Position numbers and translations under genes: made by a program. Shown one piece after another: positions 7,501 to 18,300 of a stretch of DNA of 64,000 nucleotides (positions are counted from its first letter, which is position 1; every line of letters starts with the position of its first letter). Source of the DNA: Breviolum minutum Mf 1.05b.01 (Eukaryota > Sar > Dinophyceae > Suessiales > Symbiodiniaceae). Below the pieces are notes generated by a model that saw only the letters and a program-made list of their open reading frames with translations, was not told the DNA's origin and searched no databases. Location of the stretch: the NCBI GenBank assembly GCA_000507305.1, contig DF241034.1:1-64000 (forward strand). Direction: 5' to 3'.

Positions 7501-9688
7501 TTTGCAAACCCTCCTGGCTTCCAAAGCCCTCGGAGCGCACCATAATTTTTGCCGTCGTAAAGGCAACAAGTCATTGGTTGACAGACTACAAGCTTTGAAG
7601 CCTTTGTGGTCCCGTCTTCGGGCATCGGCCAGCCCTTATGCAGTCAAGATCCGTGCCCTAATGCAAGTTGCTTGGACGCGTGCATTTTATGGAATTTCTG
7701 TGGTGTTTTTGGGGCCAGCCCACTTTCAGACTCTCCGCACCGGAGCTCTTCGTGGCTTGAAAGCTGATCGCATAGGAGCGAACCCGATTGCTCACCTAGC
7801 TTCGTCCTCTGTTTTTGCTGATCCTGAGGCTTGGAGTATCTTGCAAACGATTCGTGAAATCCGTGAGGTCGGTGCCCTTGAGGCCATGGAAGCTATGTTG
7901 CAGTTCGTTGCTTCACACCATACCTATGTTTCTGCTAATGGTCCTGCCGCTGTGTTGGTTTCACGTGTCCAACGGTTGGGTTGGCAGTTGTGTCATGATG
8001 GCCGCTTCTGTGATAGATTTGGTGAGTTCTCAGTCTTGACTTTGCATTGGGACGCCGTTGTCAATCGCATCAAGTGGTCTTGGCCTTTTGTGTTGGGGTG
8101 TGACCTCTCTCACAGATGGACTTTTGCCGGCATCCAAAACGCCTCTATGGATGAAGTGTGTCGTTTGCTTAAAGCCTATTCCCCTCAGGATCAGGTCTTT
8201 CTTCGATGTGCCCTTGATGGTACCCTTTACCAAGATACCGCCAAGACGTCGGCAGAACGAGGCAAAGATACTAAGTGTGTGTATTGTGGTGCCCAGGACT
8301 CTGCCTGGCATCGCATTTGGGAGTGTGACGCTTTCGCATCGTGTCGCTCAAATTTCAGGTGGTTTGGGATGTTGCATGACCTCCCGAAAGCCCAAACGTG
8401 TCATGGTTGGCCGATGGTTTCCCATGCTTGGCTTGAGCTGCAGAAATGGTACTGTGCTATCCCAGAATTTCGTCAAACCATCCAATGGCCTGCTAATATC
8501 GGTGTGATTGATTTGTTTACGGATGGCACGTGTGCCCATCCCAAGGAACCCTCTCTTCGCTTTGCAGCCTGGAGCATCACATATGCGATGCCGAGTTTGT
8601 CTTGCTTGGGTCATCAGGTGTTAGCTTGTGGACATACAATTGGCATGCATCAAACGGCGTTTAGAGCTGAACTTGAAGCAATGGTTATTGCTTTGGAAGC
8701 AGTTTGTCTGACAAAGTTTCAGGTCCGAGTGTGGTGTGATTGCCTGGCAGTTGTTCGGGGAGTTCGTCGCCTTCAGAATGGTGGGGTGGTGAAGCCTAAC
8801 CGTTCCCACTCTGACCTTTGGAATCGTGTTTTGACAGCTCTCTCCCACATGCAGCCTAACCAAGTTAAGATCATCAAGGTTGTCTCTCATGCAGATGCAT
8901 CGTTGGCGACTACTGATGTTGAATCTTGGGCGTTTTGGCACAACAAGCTTGCTGATCAGGCTGCCAATGAGTTTAACTTCAAACGGTGTCCTCAGTTTTG
9001 GAGGCTGTGGCATCAGGCTGAGCGTGCCCTTTTTAGTGGTCGACAGGTTCATGCGGACATTGTGAATGTTATCTTGCGAGTGGCACACTTGGGTCGTACA
9101 TTGAAGCCTGGTGGTTGCAACGTTCCGGTCACACCGGCTCCTACTCCGTTGGTTGCCAGTGAGGTTGAAACCACCCCTGAAGCGTGGCTCCGCAGTAAGT
9201 GGGGCTTTACAGGTAAGTTGGCTCGTCGGTATCGGCATGCAAATGTTTCTATGGTTCATAAGTGGTGGCAACAGGTTGGGGTCCCGGCCCTTAAATCCCG
9301 GGTGACTCTCAGATGGGTCAGTGGACTACAGCTCTTTTTGGACTTTTGGTTCACCACTCGATTTGCTGGAGTCATTTCCCCACGTCATGGTCAATGGTAC
9401 ACGGACGCTGCTCAAGTGCCGAATGGTAAGTTTGGAGTTGGCAAAAGGTCGACAATGTTTGTGACGCTCTGGACAGCCTATCTTAAGGATAATCGCTGCC
9501 TGGTATCGCATCAAGTTGCAAAACCCCATTCGAGTGCCTTGCAGTTCTGGTGTATGTGTTGGAAGCTCCCATGGTCACAAGCTCGGTTGGACTATATCGA
9601 CGGTACGATCCTTCGAGCCTACGGTCATCAGGTGGCTAGACCTAAGGACGTGATGCAGTTGGACATTCCTCTACCGGATGATTGGTAA
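4589..9688 (+). CDS. Retrotransposon ORF2: AP endonuclease / reverse transcriptase / RNase H polyprotein
   Basis: This is the enzyme needed for target-primed reverse transcription. Residues 1-60 are strongly hydrophobic, which is unusual. Residues 96-103 are a 2A-like motif. An exonuclease-endonuclease-phosphatase domain spans ~106-345: GSETHLT with Glu136, CGDLNH with Asp263/Asn265, and WADHFS with Asp332/His333. The reverse transcriptase follows: TGPDGVSR at about residue 700, the first catalytic Asp825 in VVDIQRAF, FPEGCAMS at 882-889, and YVDD at 917-920. A CCHC cluster starts at Cys1230 (CVYCGAQDSAWH). RNase H at ~1304-1460 has Asp1312 (FTDGT), Glu1361 (RAELEA), Asp1384 (WCDC) and a late Asp in KLADQAA. 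About 230 further residues are unassigned. All catalytic acids seem present, so the copy may encode active enzymes. The start is the first ATG after the upstream TGA; internal initiation is possible. Confidence 0.93.
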   Translation: MQEFHFACLVFSYLGSAVTWCQISMSGVFTGYFLVQYFVGLLFLWIFLIPLSCFAWFNFEWPCFQSHAKLTRERGQSFRFGRALQACLFAVVVRYGEARHPGPGGMFRLGIFNPSGLTSKTGVLSELPGDVWFGSETHLTSDGVRRLRTGLKALQSEYAYVVPGAPCESTRSRAFGERAGVVAVSKFPARPLPHAFPPDVFASSRVQVVGVSVGPIWLQVGIVYGFPDSRQHLERTFRTETLLDAVIDRVALQADGPRVICGDLNHSSDQLAALDRLKSLGFREIQDVAASRWGHVVCPTSKGPYVIDQMWLSPEMQSLVCGLNVYEDHWADHFSVEAQFRVDLSVLSSARWHMPAPFPWPSPWSCAVSCDWTHPSMAYASLWHQLEQAGSQCGVVPSKKAFGRGQTLHPELQFRQVAPCRFGRSGTDQPGYFGESLLHVRWFRQLRRIQALCRMLHSSSCSQLHHVKMCEVWKAIRNAHGFGSGFCWWWASRYPAFPKLTFMLPLSSVVDQLLDGFRKEVRVLERQLQAIRFQRAKTDRCSQPNLIFKDCARDAPEVLDTLVHEVVAEVVEVKEDDSVITLDPAPVIDVGMSIVIQGIPRVVQSMEGNALHVSCVDGICVGDQARHQVVHTSDHDIMEEFARVWKPRWNKLEHVADGQWEQITSFCSRTFGPIQWQFQPITPTRLSMAFRHKKRKSATGPDGVSRADLIALPCSGVQALCDMMDTVEQGGRWPEQLTQGIVNSLHKGRGTGVDAYRPIVVYPLPLRTWSTLRARDALRSLSAWLPSSVSGGIPGGQAKAIWFQVNQMIEAAYTYGQSLMGVVVDIQRAFNALPRWPIWFLLAQLDFPLPIVRAWASFLGQQCRRFKVRHSVSEGHSSLTGFPEGCAMSVFAMALVDMMLDAWLMAQSRLVHSIHTYVDDWHVLATTVPHLEGIWTRLLDFALALDLSVDHRKSFVWAVQACDRAALHNGPLQTLLASKALGAHHNFCRRKGNKSLVDRLQALKPLWSRLRASASPYAVKIRALMQVAWTRAFYGISVVFLGPAHFQTLRTGALRGLKADRIGANPIAHLASSSVFADPEAWSILQTIREIREVGALEAMEAMLQFVASHHTYVSANGPAAVLVSRVQRLGWQLCHDGRFCDRFGEFSVLTLHWDAVVNRIKWSWPFVLGCDLSHRWTFAGIQNASMDEVCRLLKAYSPQDQVFLRCALDGTLYQDTAKTSAERGKDTKCVYCGAQDSAWHRIWECDAFASCRSNFRWFGMLHDLPKAQTCHGWPMVSHAWLELQKWYCAIPEFRQTIQWPANIGVIDLFTDGTCAHPKEPSLRFAAWSITYAMPSLSCLGHQVLACGHTIGMHQTAFRAELEAMVIALEAVCLTKFQVRVWCDCLAVVRGVRRLQNGGVVKPNRSHSDLWNRVLTALSHMQPNQVKIIKVVSHADASLATTDVESWAFWHNKLADQAANEFNFKRCPQFWRLWHQAERALFSGRQVHADIVNVILRVAHLGRTLKPGGCNVPVTPAPTPLVASEVETTPEAWLRSKWGFTGKLARRYRHANVSMVHKWWQQVGVPALKSRVTLRWVSGLQLFLDFWFTTRFAGVISPRHGQWYTDAAQVPNGKFGVGKRSTMFVTLWTAYLKDNRCLVSHQVAKPHSSALQFWCMCWKLPWSQARLDYIDGTILRAYGHQVARPKDVMQLDIPLPDDW
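4874..4897 (+). other. 2A-like motif at the head of the endonuclease
   Basis: Residues 96-103 read GEARHPGP, preceded by the hydrophobic LFAVVV and followed at once by the endonuclease domain. Canonical 2A 'ribosome skipping' peptides end D-x-E-x-N-P-G-P. Here the Asp is Gly and the Asn is His, so activity is doubtful. Position and spacing match the N-terminal 2A described in trypanosomatid L1Tc/ingi LINEs. Confidence 0.5.
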
Positions 9689-9760
9689 TCAGACCACAAG
9701 AGTCTTGGCGAAAGTGCCGCGCTCGAGATCTCGCGCGACATGTTCCGACAAATGGTGACA
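9689..9760 (+). other. 3' untranslated region of the LINE
   Basis: Short sequence after the second stop, with a CG-rich run (CTCGAGATCTCGCGCGACA) that can form a small hairpin around 9721-9740. It ends where a degenerate foldback element starts. No clear poly(A) tail is seen. Confidence 0.4.
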
Positions 9761-9839
9761 AATGGTTTCAAATACTGTAGTTTATTTCTATCCCTACTTG
9801 GAGAAATCATCCCAAACGGGTTGGTTCAACCACCAACCG
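9761..9839. repeat. Foldback element, family A (diverged)
   Basis: The ends GGTTTCAAA and TTGGTTCAACCACCAACC flank a CCCTACTTGGAGAAATCATCC core, matching the family A consensus seen eight more times in the window. Confidence 0.6.
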
Positions 9840-10078
9840 GGAACTATCTTATAAGTTATACTGTTACAGCCCCCAGTTGACCCTGCAGCTAACAGCTAAC
9901 AAAGTTGACCATAGAGTGAAGCTACTGACCAAGGTTGACCGAAATTGTAGGGTGTGCAACTACAGAGATATATGATATATGTTAATATACATATATGTGT
10001 ACATATATATTTATTTACATCATATGTATATATATATGTACATATATTTATAATATGCATATATATATATATGTGTAT

Positions 10079-10136
10079 TATCCCTCCCTGAAACTAACAT
10101 AGCACCTGACGATTAATGGTTGGAAGACGATCCTCT
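10079..10136. repeat. Foldback family B, left end only
   Basis: CCCTCCCTGAAACTAACATAGC followed by the family's GGTTGGAAGACGA segment; the right arm is missing. Confidence 0.55.
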
Positions 10137-10402
10137 CATCTTTGGCAAAGCCTGTTTCTAGGGGCAAACTATTCGTTTTGGGGAGATTGCATATATATAT
10201 ATATATATATATAGAGTATATATATATATATATTTGTAGAGATAGTAACCATTTGTATCATCCACCAATTGAATTGGGAACCCCTTAGTGTTTCCAGGAA
10301 TCTCAAGGCTTTTTTTCCCGCAAATTCGTCATCAGGCGCCTGTAGCAAAGCAGCCAGCAACAAACTCAGAAGATGGTGGAGGTGACCAACTTTCGATCCA
10401 AT

Positions 10403-10545
10403 ATCTTAAGATCCCACTCCACAGGGCCCCCTGGAAGATGGGCCCCGGATGTTTCACCAACAGTTTATGTTTCGGAATTTCTTTCGAATTGTGGGGGTTT
10501 GGGAGGTATCTCGGGTATCTTCCCAGGGGCCCTGTGGGCAAAATC
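10403..10545. repeat. Foldback element, family J
   Basis: Inverted arms ATCTTAAGATCCCAC...CAGGG and CCCTG...GGGCAAAAT flank a core that reappears in reverse complement at 16032-16159, including the AAACTGTTGGTGAAACATCC stretch. Confidence 0.65.
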
Positions 10546-10729
10546 ATTGAAAACATGGACCAAAAAAAGAATGTCCAAAAACATCCCTGAGATTGTTATT
10601 TGAATGAACATATCTTGAGATTTTTTTGTTTTTGTTGAAGGTTGATTTTAAAATCCAGTGGAATTGTTGGATGCAATGGTAAAGAGAAAAAACATCAGAT
10701 GTTGCAAAGTGAACTGAAAACAGATGAAA

Positions 10730-10840
10730 TACTGTTGATGGAAGAAATCCCAAACAACCACCTGGGATGTATAAAACCCTCTAAATCATGGTAGATTCTC
10801 CACATCAACTGCTTAGCTGGATTTCAGCCATCAACAGTAT
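10730..10840. repeat. Foldback element, family D
   Basis: The terminal inverted repeats TACTGTTGATGG and CCATCAACAGTA enclose a core with TATAAAACCCTCTAAATCATGG. Five further copies occur in the window. Confidence 0.75.
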
Positions 10841-12029
10841 GACTTCCAGATGATAAGAGGAAATGCCGTCTCTCCAAAAAAAAAATAAGGCAAAGCTGCC
10901 AGCGCAGCCGTCTGCAGCACCTGGGGGCAAGGCCTGAAAGGGGTTTGTTTGAATTCCATTTTTGTTGGAACTTCCAGTAGTTGATTCTATGGCCTGGCCG
11001 TGTTCACAACAAAGTCCCAGCTTTAAAAGTATGGGTTTGTCGTGGATTCTTCACACACAAAATCAAAAAAATCGAGGGGCAAGCCAAAGTTGCTGTGGTG
11101 AAGATGCCAGTACGCCACCAAGATGGAGCTACTTTTTTGTGATGTATTTTGTGTTTCAAAGCTATAGGACTGTTGATCTTGTTGCAACTAAGGGTGTTTT
11201 TTCGCGACGGAACCGACAAAAAGAGAATGAAAAAACGACCAACCCAGAGTGTCAAACGGGTTTTTCGGTTGTTCGAAAATTGGAAGTTGATCGAATATAC
11301 ATCCAAACTTCTGCCAAAATATGTGTTTCCTTCCAAACGAATCACTATGAGGGTTGAAGGTTGGAACACCTTGCTTGAAGGATCATCCCATTTAGTAAGT
11401 GGTTAAAGAAAATGCTTAATGAGTCCCCTAAGTAGGGTTATTCCCATTCTATATGGCCTAAATGGCTTATAAACAGGGGTTACTAATCACTTACTCCAAG
11501 TGAGTAGTTTCAAAAGTTGTGTAGTTGGAATCTAGTTCTTCAAAGATGACAAAGGAAATGACGTCTTCTTCTTCCCAAGATCAGTGAAGGTTCATATGTG
11601 CCAGGGTCGATCAACTCCTTACATTGGGGATGGGAAGCCCATCCTTCATAGGGAAATGTCATAATGGGTATCTAAACCCCTACTATTAGGTTACAGGGAA
11701 GGAGTGGGAGTTGAGACTCCAGTACATGATGTTTCCGGTATCCAGACCTAGACTATGTAACTATCAACATTGAATAAATTTGTTCAGATGGATCGCAGCT
11801 TCACATATCTGACTTCGACAGTTTCCTAGCGTTTCAGTTGATACCTCAAAAAATTAGTTGGACTTTCGCAATTGTCAAAACATACCTGAACAACAAAAAT
11901 CCTCACTCTTTTTTTTTTTTGAAGTTATTTATTTTGATGTGTTTTTTGTTTATTCAATAAATCCATAAATTTAGTGATTAACTTCGCATCTTGATTGATT
12001 GATTTATGTTGTTTCTTTGTTCATCAGAG

Positions 12030-12153
12030 GCTCCCTTCGCAGTGTCCTTTGGAGCGTGTCCTCCCAAACCAACCAAGGCCAAGCGACCCAACGGCATGCC
12101 TTCCAACGGACCGCCAGCGAAGAAGTCACCGGAAACCGAGACGAAAGAAAACG
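12030..12153 (+). CDS. Candidate exon, Pro/Lys-rich, unassigned
   Basis: It is open in frame and bounded by an AG|G acceptor and a GT donor. It encodes a Pro/Lys-rich segment (PPKPTKAKRPNGMPSNG...KKSPETETKENG) that looks disordered. It could be the N-terminal part of the deadenylase gene downstream or of a separate gene. No family is recognised. Confidence 0.4.
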
Positions 12154-12213
12154 GTGATGGGTTTTTTGGGGTACAAATCGTTTGGTTTCAGGATGTTGAT
12201 TGGTTGGTTGGTT

Positions 12214-12376
<163 letters not shown>

Positions 12377-12858
12377 GGGAAAGGCTGACTTTTTTAAAAC
12401 ATGAGATTTTTCATTGATGGGTTTTTTGAGGGGCAAAGCTGGGAAACTTCATCATGTTGAAGAAGTTGGTTTTAGTACCTGCATCCCCCCCAAAACAAAC
12501 TCAAGTACAGTACATTGATTTTTTTTGCATTGCCCACCTGTTTTGTATGTGTCACCTGTTTTAGACTTGATTTAAAAAAATAATATATATATATATATAT
12601 ATACATGTATAATATGATTTCATGCTTGGCTAATTTTTATATCAGTGAAATTGGCATGTGTAAATGCCTGATGAAAAGATCTGGTTCGTAGTTCGTTGAT
12701 ATATGTTCTGTCATTGGAAAAGAAGCGCTGAATTGGAGAATTGTCTGTGTCTCTTTCTGGGTTGCTTCACTTTTGTATGAAGCCTTTCTTGTCTTTGCAA
12801 CTGTTTGATCCATTACTCCGACACCATTGATCCATGTCACAGCATCCAAACAGATCAC

Positions 12859-12920
12859 ATCTCTGAAAGATCTCCGAGGCCACGGCCGGAGGAGCGCGTC
12901 CGCAGACTCAGTTTTAAACA
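12859..12920 (+). CDS. Weak candidate exon with RS-like residues
   Basis: An open stretch encodes SERSPRPRPEERVRRLSFKQ. Base composition is richer in GC than its surroundings. Splice sites are not clear and an alternative phase is also open, so this is only a suggestion. Confidence 0.25.
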
Positions 12921-13892
12921 GAGAAATGCAACGACTTCGACTTGGTCAAAAGAGCTGTGGTATCTTTCAAATGCTTGGATATGCTTTTTACATACTCATT
13001 AGAAATGCAACTGACTACTGTAGAACTTGATTTATTGATATAGCAAATTTCAATTTAGCTAATAATTTTATAGATATACTAGTAGCATAATCAATCACAA
13101 TACCCACTTTCTGGAGGGTTCACTAAGGTCTTTATAAACGAATATATGACTATGACTATATACTTACGTGTACATATGATAGTAAAATCCAATGATTATA
13201 TACAGCTTTTAAATTGCAAACAATTTACCATCCCACCCACAATTTGCCATCCCAATCGGCTCTGCAGAATTCTGCCAAAAAAATGATGCAAAAAAGAAAT
13301 GCTTGTGTGAAATGACACAACTCAGGTTTGAGGTGTGCTCCAAGAAAGTCCAGAACCAAGTTTACAACCCATCAGAAACCTTGGATCCCCCGACCATTCC
13401 GAAGAAAATCGGGACGTAGTCCAAGACTTTGAAAAAAATCGGACCAACATTTCCAGCAAAACCAACAAAGACGTGAAATATGATGAAAGGACCATTCGTT
13501 TTCGATCGGTTTTTGCCTGGCAAACACCATTGATAGCCAACGGAGAAAACGCTTCGCCTTCCGCAAATTTAGCTCAGACACCCTAAAGGGGGGCCTCTGG
13601 CATAGCATTTCTGGCGCGGATTTCAAAATAGAAATGAACTTTGCACTCATACCTTTCTTTGCTTAGGAATCTCTTGCCAGTGAGATGTGTTTCGTCAGAT
13701 ATTCCATTTGCCAATGAGAGATCTCAGGTCTGCAAAAGAGATAGACCATGACCAAAACTATACATTTTTTCAGACGCTCATCGCGAAACGTACAAAAATG
13801 TTGCCTTTTTGTGATCATTGACACTTGTTTTTCAATGGTTGTGTTTTCTACTTGAAATCATTGTGTTCTTGGATCCTGAACGTTTGAAAACT

Positions 13893-13951
13893 CATCGGGA
13901 AGCCCCTGTGACTTGCTGGGCAACTGCCGACGGGGCAGTTCAGCCAAAGAA
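13893..13951 (+). CDS. Weak candidate exon
   Basis: Encodes EAPVTCWATADGAVQPKK followed by a GT donor (AAGAAG|GTGGGT). It is isolated in AT-rich sequence and its family is unknown. Confidence 0.3.
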
Positions 13952-14188
13952 GGTGGGTTTCATGAATGGTTGCACCACACGTTGGGTGAAGGTTTTTTTT
14001 GCACAAAGACCAGCGGAAGACCGGAAGAGAAGAATGAAACAGAAATCTGAAACTGAATCTTTCAACAAAAATGTGTGAAGACGTGTTTGATATGTTTTGT
14101 TGTTTGGTTGCCTTTTTCAATCCTTTTCATGGTTTTTTTTCTCTGTGAATCTGGCGCTTTCCCCCCTTTCTGTGGTTTGTTGCGCCAG

Positions 14189-14270
14189 GGTTTGGAAAAG
14201 ACCGAAGACCTGGCCGTGGGACCGTCCGTTCACGAACTCGCCAAAGTGCGAAAAGTCCAAGGATGGGAGG
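14189..14270 (+). CDS. Candidate exon upstream of the deadenylase gene
   Basis: Follows a CGCCAG|G acceptor. The preferred phase encodes GLEKTEDLAVGPSVHELAKV. The other two phases are also open, so the choice is uncertain. Its position just before the recognised deadenylase exons makes it a possible 5' exon of that gene. Confidence 0.35.
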
Positions 14271-14570
14271 CCCTTTAGGGATGAAGGAAGCCAACATCCA
14301 AGAGATTTTCAGAGGAAAGGTATTTCTCCATCTCAAAACCTGAAGAATTTTTTCGCTGATATGTTGGGAGCCACACTTCGGCGCGAAAATATGTATATAT
14401 ATATATATAATATATATACATATACCAGCATAGACCCCAAATAGCAGGGAAGGGTATCAGTCATTTCTGCAGTTTGTTGAACCGATTCAAAATATACAAA
14501 TTTCATCAACTTTCATGTTTTATAAATATAGATATTCAGAGGCAAGATACAAACATACATACAAACATAT

Positions 14571-14661
14571 ACCAGCATCTTCCAAAGGGTGCTGTTTGAA
14601 CCCTAAGGGATGGTGTACAGGCACCCCTTATCATCCATTCAGCACCCCTTGGAAGATCCAG
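14571..14661. repeat. Foldback element, family I
   Basis: The arms ACCAGCATCTTCCAAAGGG and CCCCTTGGAAGATCC surround a core with ACCCTAAGGGATGG. A second copy lies at 44318-44404. Confidence 0.6.
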
Positions 14662-15284
14662 GTAGAATTTAAAACAGAAATAAGAATATGAATGAGGAAT
14701 TTCATGAAGTCTGCGGACCCTCACCCCTATACGTGAAGCTATTTAGGGGAAAAACACGTCACAATCAACTGAAGACCTTACGCTTTTTTAGGAAGTTTGT
14801 GATCGTTGTATCTACTAGTTGTTTTGATTCAGGCGCCAAAATTCATACTTTGCTCCACTTCTCCACTTGCTCCACGTTCTTTGCACAGGTAGCTCCTGCG
14901 AGATATTTGAGGCTGGTGTGAAAGAGTTTGACATCAACCTCTCAGAACCTGTGTCCCTGTATAGTATCATTCACACGTGAGGCATTTATGCTTAAACGGA
15001 TGAAGAAAAATGCAGAAAGAAAACACCAAAGCATAAAACCTGAGATTGAACTGATGCTTGCATAGTTGGAAATAGAATCCATTTTGAATTGACTTGAATC
15101 GTTGAAAAGATTCAACATGATTCAACAACGGATTCAACCTTTAATTCATCATATCTCAATCATTCCCGAAAATTTGTTCTGTTTTTACGCCAAACATTGC
15201 AACAGTTGGATTGGCCCACTTGACGTGTCAACATGTATGAAAACTCGCCTCATGACACAAAAAACGCCGACAAACCGACGACAG

Positions 15285-15343
15285 GTTTGGGCTTGGAACT
15301 TTGAATCTGAATTTAGTCAGCTTCTCTCTGCCATGTCCGAGAG
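15285..15343 (+). CDS. CAF1: CAF1 exon: first helix
   Basis: After the acceptor ACGACAG|G it encodes VWAWNFESEFSQLLSAMSES, matching the conserved VWA-N-E-EF start of CAF1 proteins. The 3' boundary is uncertain: the frame stays open to a stop at 15360. Confidence 0.75.
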
Positions 15344-18300
15344 CCTGATTTTGGAGATTTGAAGAAATCGCTGCGACCAATTTACGGGGGGGACAAGTTT
15401 AGGATCCTCAACATGGTTGTGTTCCCCCCCAAAATGCCGTGGAAAATGTGTCCAAAAAGTCAAAATGAAGTCATTTTTGAGAAGCCTCTTGTATACCTAG
15501 TTGGTGTTTGTTGTGTTGTGTTTTAGACGTGCATGAAACTTACATTACATGAAATGCATTGCTTCTCATGTTTGATGGGTCCAGCACCTTGTGCACATTT
15601 TGTATGGTTGTAGCATTCCAGGATTTCCGTTAAAAAAAACGGTTGAGAACTTGCTAAGGTCCGGCGATGATGTCGTGCTATGCCTCAGGAAACATGTCAT
15701 TTTGCCATGTCTGTGGAGCTTCAACTTACGTGGATATATCTAGAGAGATGATGAAATCGATGAAATAATACCAACAGATCCTCGAAACCTTGACAATGTT
15801 GAAATCTAGTGAATGAAGAATGAATAGCTGACATAATCTGAAGTTGCTGTGAGTTTAGGCCACTTGTAGTTTGAAGTTTGAAGATGGTTCATGAGTCCAA
15901 GCCATTCTTCAAGATTTCAAGCATATTTTGAAGTTTGAAGCTGGTTCATAAGTCCAAGTGTATTTCATTTCAAATATATTTCCGTAGATTTTCACAAGCA
16001 ACCTGAGGTTTCCTATGTAACATAAATCAATGATTTTGCCCATATACCCTGGGAAGATACCCCAAACTTCCCCAAATCACCAAAAAGAAAGAATTCCTTC
16101 ATAAACTGTTGGTGAAACATCCGGGGTACCTTCCAGGGGTATGTGGGTGAGATCTTAGAGTAAAAATCAAATGCCCTTAGGTTTGTCACGTTTAGTCACG
16201 CCTTGAGAAACATGGCATTGTGACAAACTGCTGCAAGGTGCTAGCAATGGACACGGCACCTTGGCGATATCCCAAAGGTTTTCACCATTTGGTTTTTGAA
16301 TCCCCAACAAAAAGTCATCATAATCTGGCTGGTGGCAACTCAATTTTTTTAGATTATCATCCCTATTTCGGGAAATGATCCAATCTGACTATTATTTTTT
16401 TCAGATGGGTTGAAACCAGCACCTAGTACTGTCGTTGCTACATAATCCGTGTTCGGATCCGCAAAAAAAAAGTCCGTGTTTTGTGTGGGATTTTTCTGTT
16501 TCTCAATCTTCGGGGCTGATCCAAAGACCCCATAGGCTTTTGGATACGTTTTCACTTTTTGGTTTTTGAATCCCCAACAAAAAGTCATTGATTTATACAT
16601 CCCAACAGGCTCACCGGGATGATTTCAGTCCCTAGTCAGGTCAAACCCAATTACCCTCCCTGAAACTAACAGCAAGGGAAAACACCTGAAATGGATGGTT
16701 GGATTTTCAGGGCCTAAAGTAACTGTTCATTTTCAGGGAGTGTATATTTTTTAAAATAAAAAATGAACATGTTTTCAGCATCTTGTGACAAGCAACAATT
16801 GCACCATTTTGGACAAAGAAAGACCTGTTTTTGGTGATTTATATAGATCAGACTGCCAAATTTGTCTTGAGACGATCCGAGAAAAGGATGGATTTTTGGC
16901 GGTGGAAAGTTTCTTCCACGGGAAGTCGTGGGCCGTGAAAATTCTCGTGTTTTTTTTGGAGGGTTGGACAGGAAAAGATTTGTCCCTTCTAAAATGTTCC
17001 CCAAAAATTTAGGTATATATGGTTTGGATCACCAGGTTACTTTATTCATTATAGCCCATGTATATTCATTTATAAGTGAGGGCATGATTCAGAGAGTCCC
17101 AACCATTTTCCCTATCAGGAATTTGCCGGCTTCATGCGCGAAGAGAAGCAGTTTGCTAAGCCCTTGGTCAGGCGCGGAACTGCGGTTTGCACGACAGATT
17201 TGCAGGTCCTCAGTGCTGTTGGAATGGAGAAACATGACTTTTATGATTTCCTTAGCCTTTCAAGCTTTTTCCTCGAAACCTAAGGTAGATTTCAGTCCAA
17301 ATGCTTCTACTGTTTACTCATTATTGACAAGGAACAACAATACTTTTCTTGACTGAAACCCACAGTCGTTCAGCACAGCTATGATTGCGCTCCCACCCTT
17401 CTGCGGCGATTCTTGTGAAACGGTGATTTCTCAACAATCCAGTGGAAGAGGTATCAGTATGTTGATCCAAGGTACATATAGGTACATCATTCTCATGGGA
17501 TGTGTTTGTTCTCTCACTTGCCGACTTCCCTTGTTTTTGATTTCCATGGGATATGAACACAGTTTTCAGGTATGCGGCACTGCGCCAGAACTGTGATCAT
17601 TTGCGGTTCCGATCTCAATGATTAGGCGTTTCAGGTGTGGACTTGATATATTACTTAATAACTTCGTCCTTCTCACAGAAGCTTCAACAAGCTTCATCCA
17701 AACAAAAGTTCATATTTTGAGGAACTCTTCAAAACATGAGATCCACTGTCAAGGTAAAGTATTTGGCGATGTCTCAAAATGTGGGTGCCGGAAAAAAAAA
17801 AACAAGAATCGCGTAAATACACGTAGAATGCGGGGCCCCGGAGCAGATCGCTGTAAATGGAGTGACAAGGGGCCCCTATAAGTAGGGTGAAATAACCCCA
17901 GCTTACACTCCGGCATCAACATAGCTGGCTGGAATATCCCCCATTTTTCAATAGGAAATATATCTTCAATCCGGGTGCATTTTCCATTGCTATGTTAGTT
18001 TACTGGCGGGTTTACATGGAGGGTTCCCATTGATTTTCGGCCAGCTTTGAGGCCCATCCAGCTTGGCCTCTCCGTGGCGGATGGCGATGGCACAGTGCGA
18101 GGGTCTCCCGCCGTTTTGTTGGGCTGGGCGGATGGATGGACTGTTTAAGATGACATTTGGATGCCATGAGTTTTGGGGAGTCCACCTGTGAGGAAAAAAT
18201 GGATGATATGGCATTTGGAGTGGAAAACTTGGAATGATGTTCAGCTAAGACCTATGAACAAATATGTTGAAGCGAGCTGCCACAGTTGAACGCAGTGAGA

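Larger units (their letters stand above)
1..9760 (+). mobile_element. LINE-type non-LTR retrotransposon with methyltransferase-bearing first ORF
   Basis: Two long uninterrupted frames (1483 and 1699 codons) lie head to tail. The second has the endonuclease, reverse transcriptase and RNase H order of non-LTR retrotransposons. No LTR flanks them. The 5' end may lie outside the window, since only 88 bases precede the first ATG. The 3' end is not sharply marked: no long poly(A) or clear target-site duplication is visible, and a foldback element begins about 75 bases after the second stop. The open frames suggest a young or recently active copy. The coding part is visibly less AT-rich than the flanking intergenic sequence. 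Exact ends are uncertain. Confidence 0.85.
9840..12029. other. Gene-poor intergenic region
   Basis: No convincing gene. It holds (AT)n-type tracts at about 9961-10075 and 10188-10240, a family B fragment (10079-10136), a family J foldback (10403-10545), a family D foldback (10730-10840) and a weak family E-like inverted repeat (11366-11502). The open frames at 10962-11406 overlap on both strands and show no family resemblance. Confidence 0.6.

Noticed and set aside
429-9529. Many smaller open frames on both strands inside the LINE ORFs
   Set aside because: They overlap two long frames with clear domains; the smaller ones have no recognisable domain.
1-9760. LTR retrotransposon carrying the methyltransferase
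   Set aside because: No LTRs, integrase or gag-pol protease; an AP-type endonuclease precedes the RT, which defines a non-LTR element.
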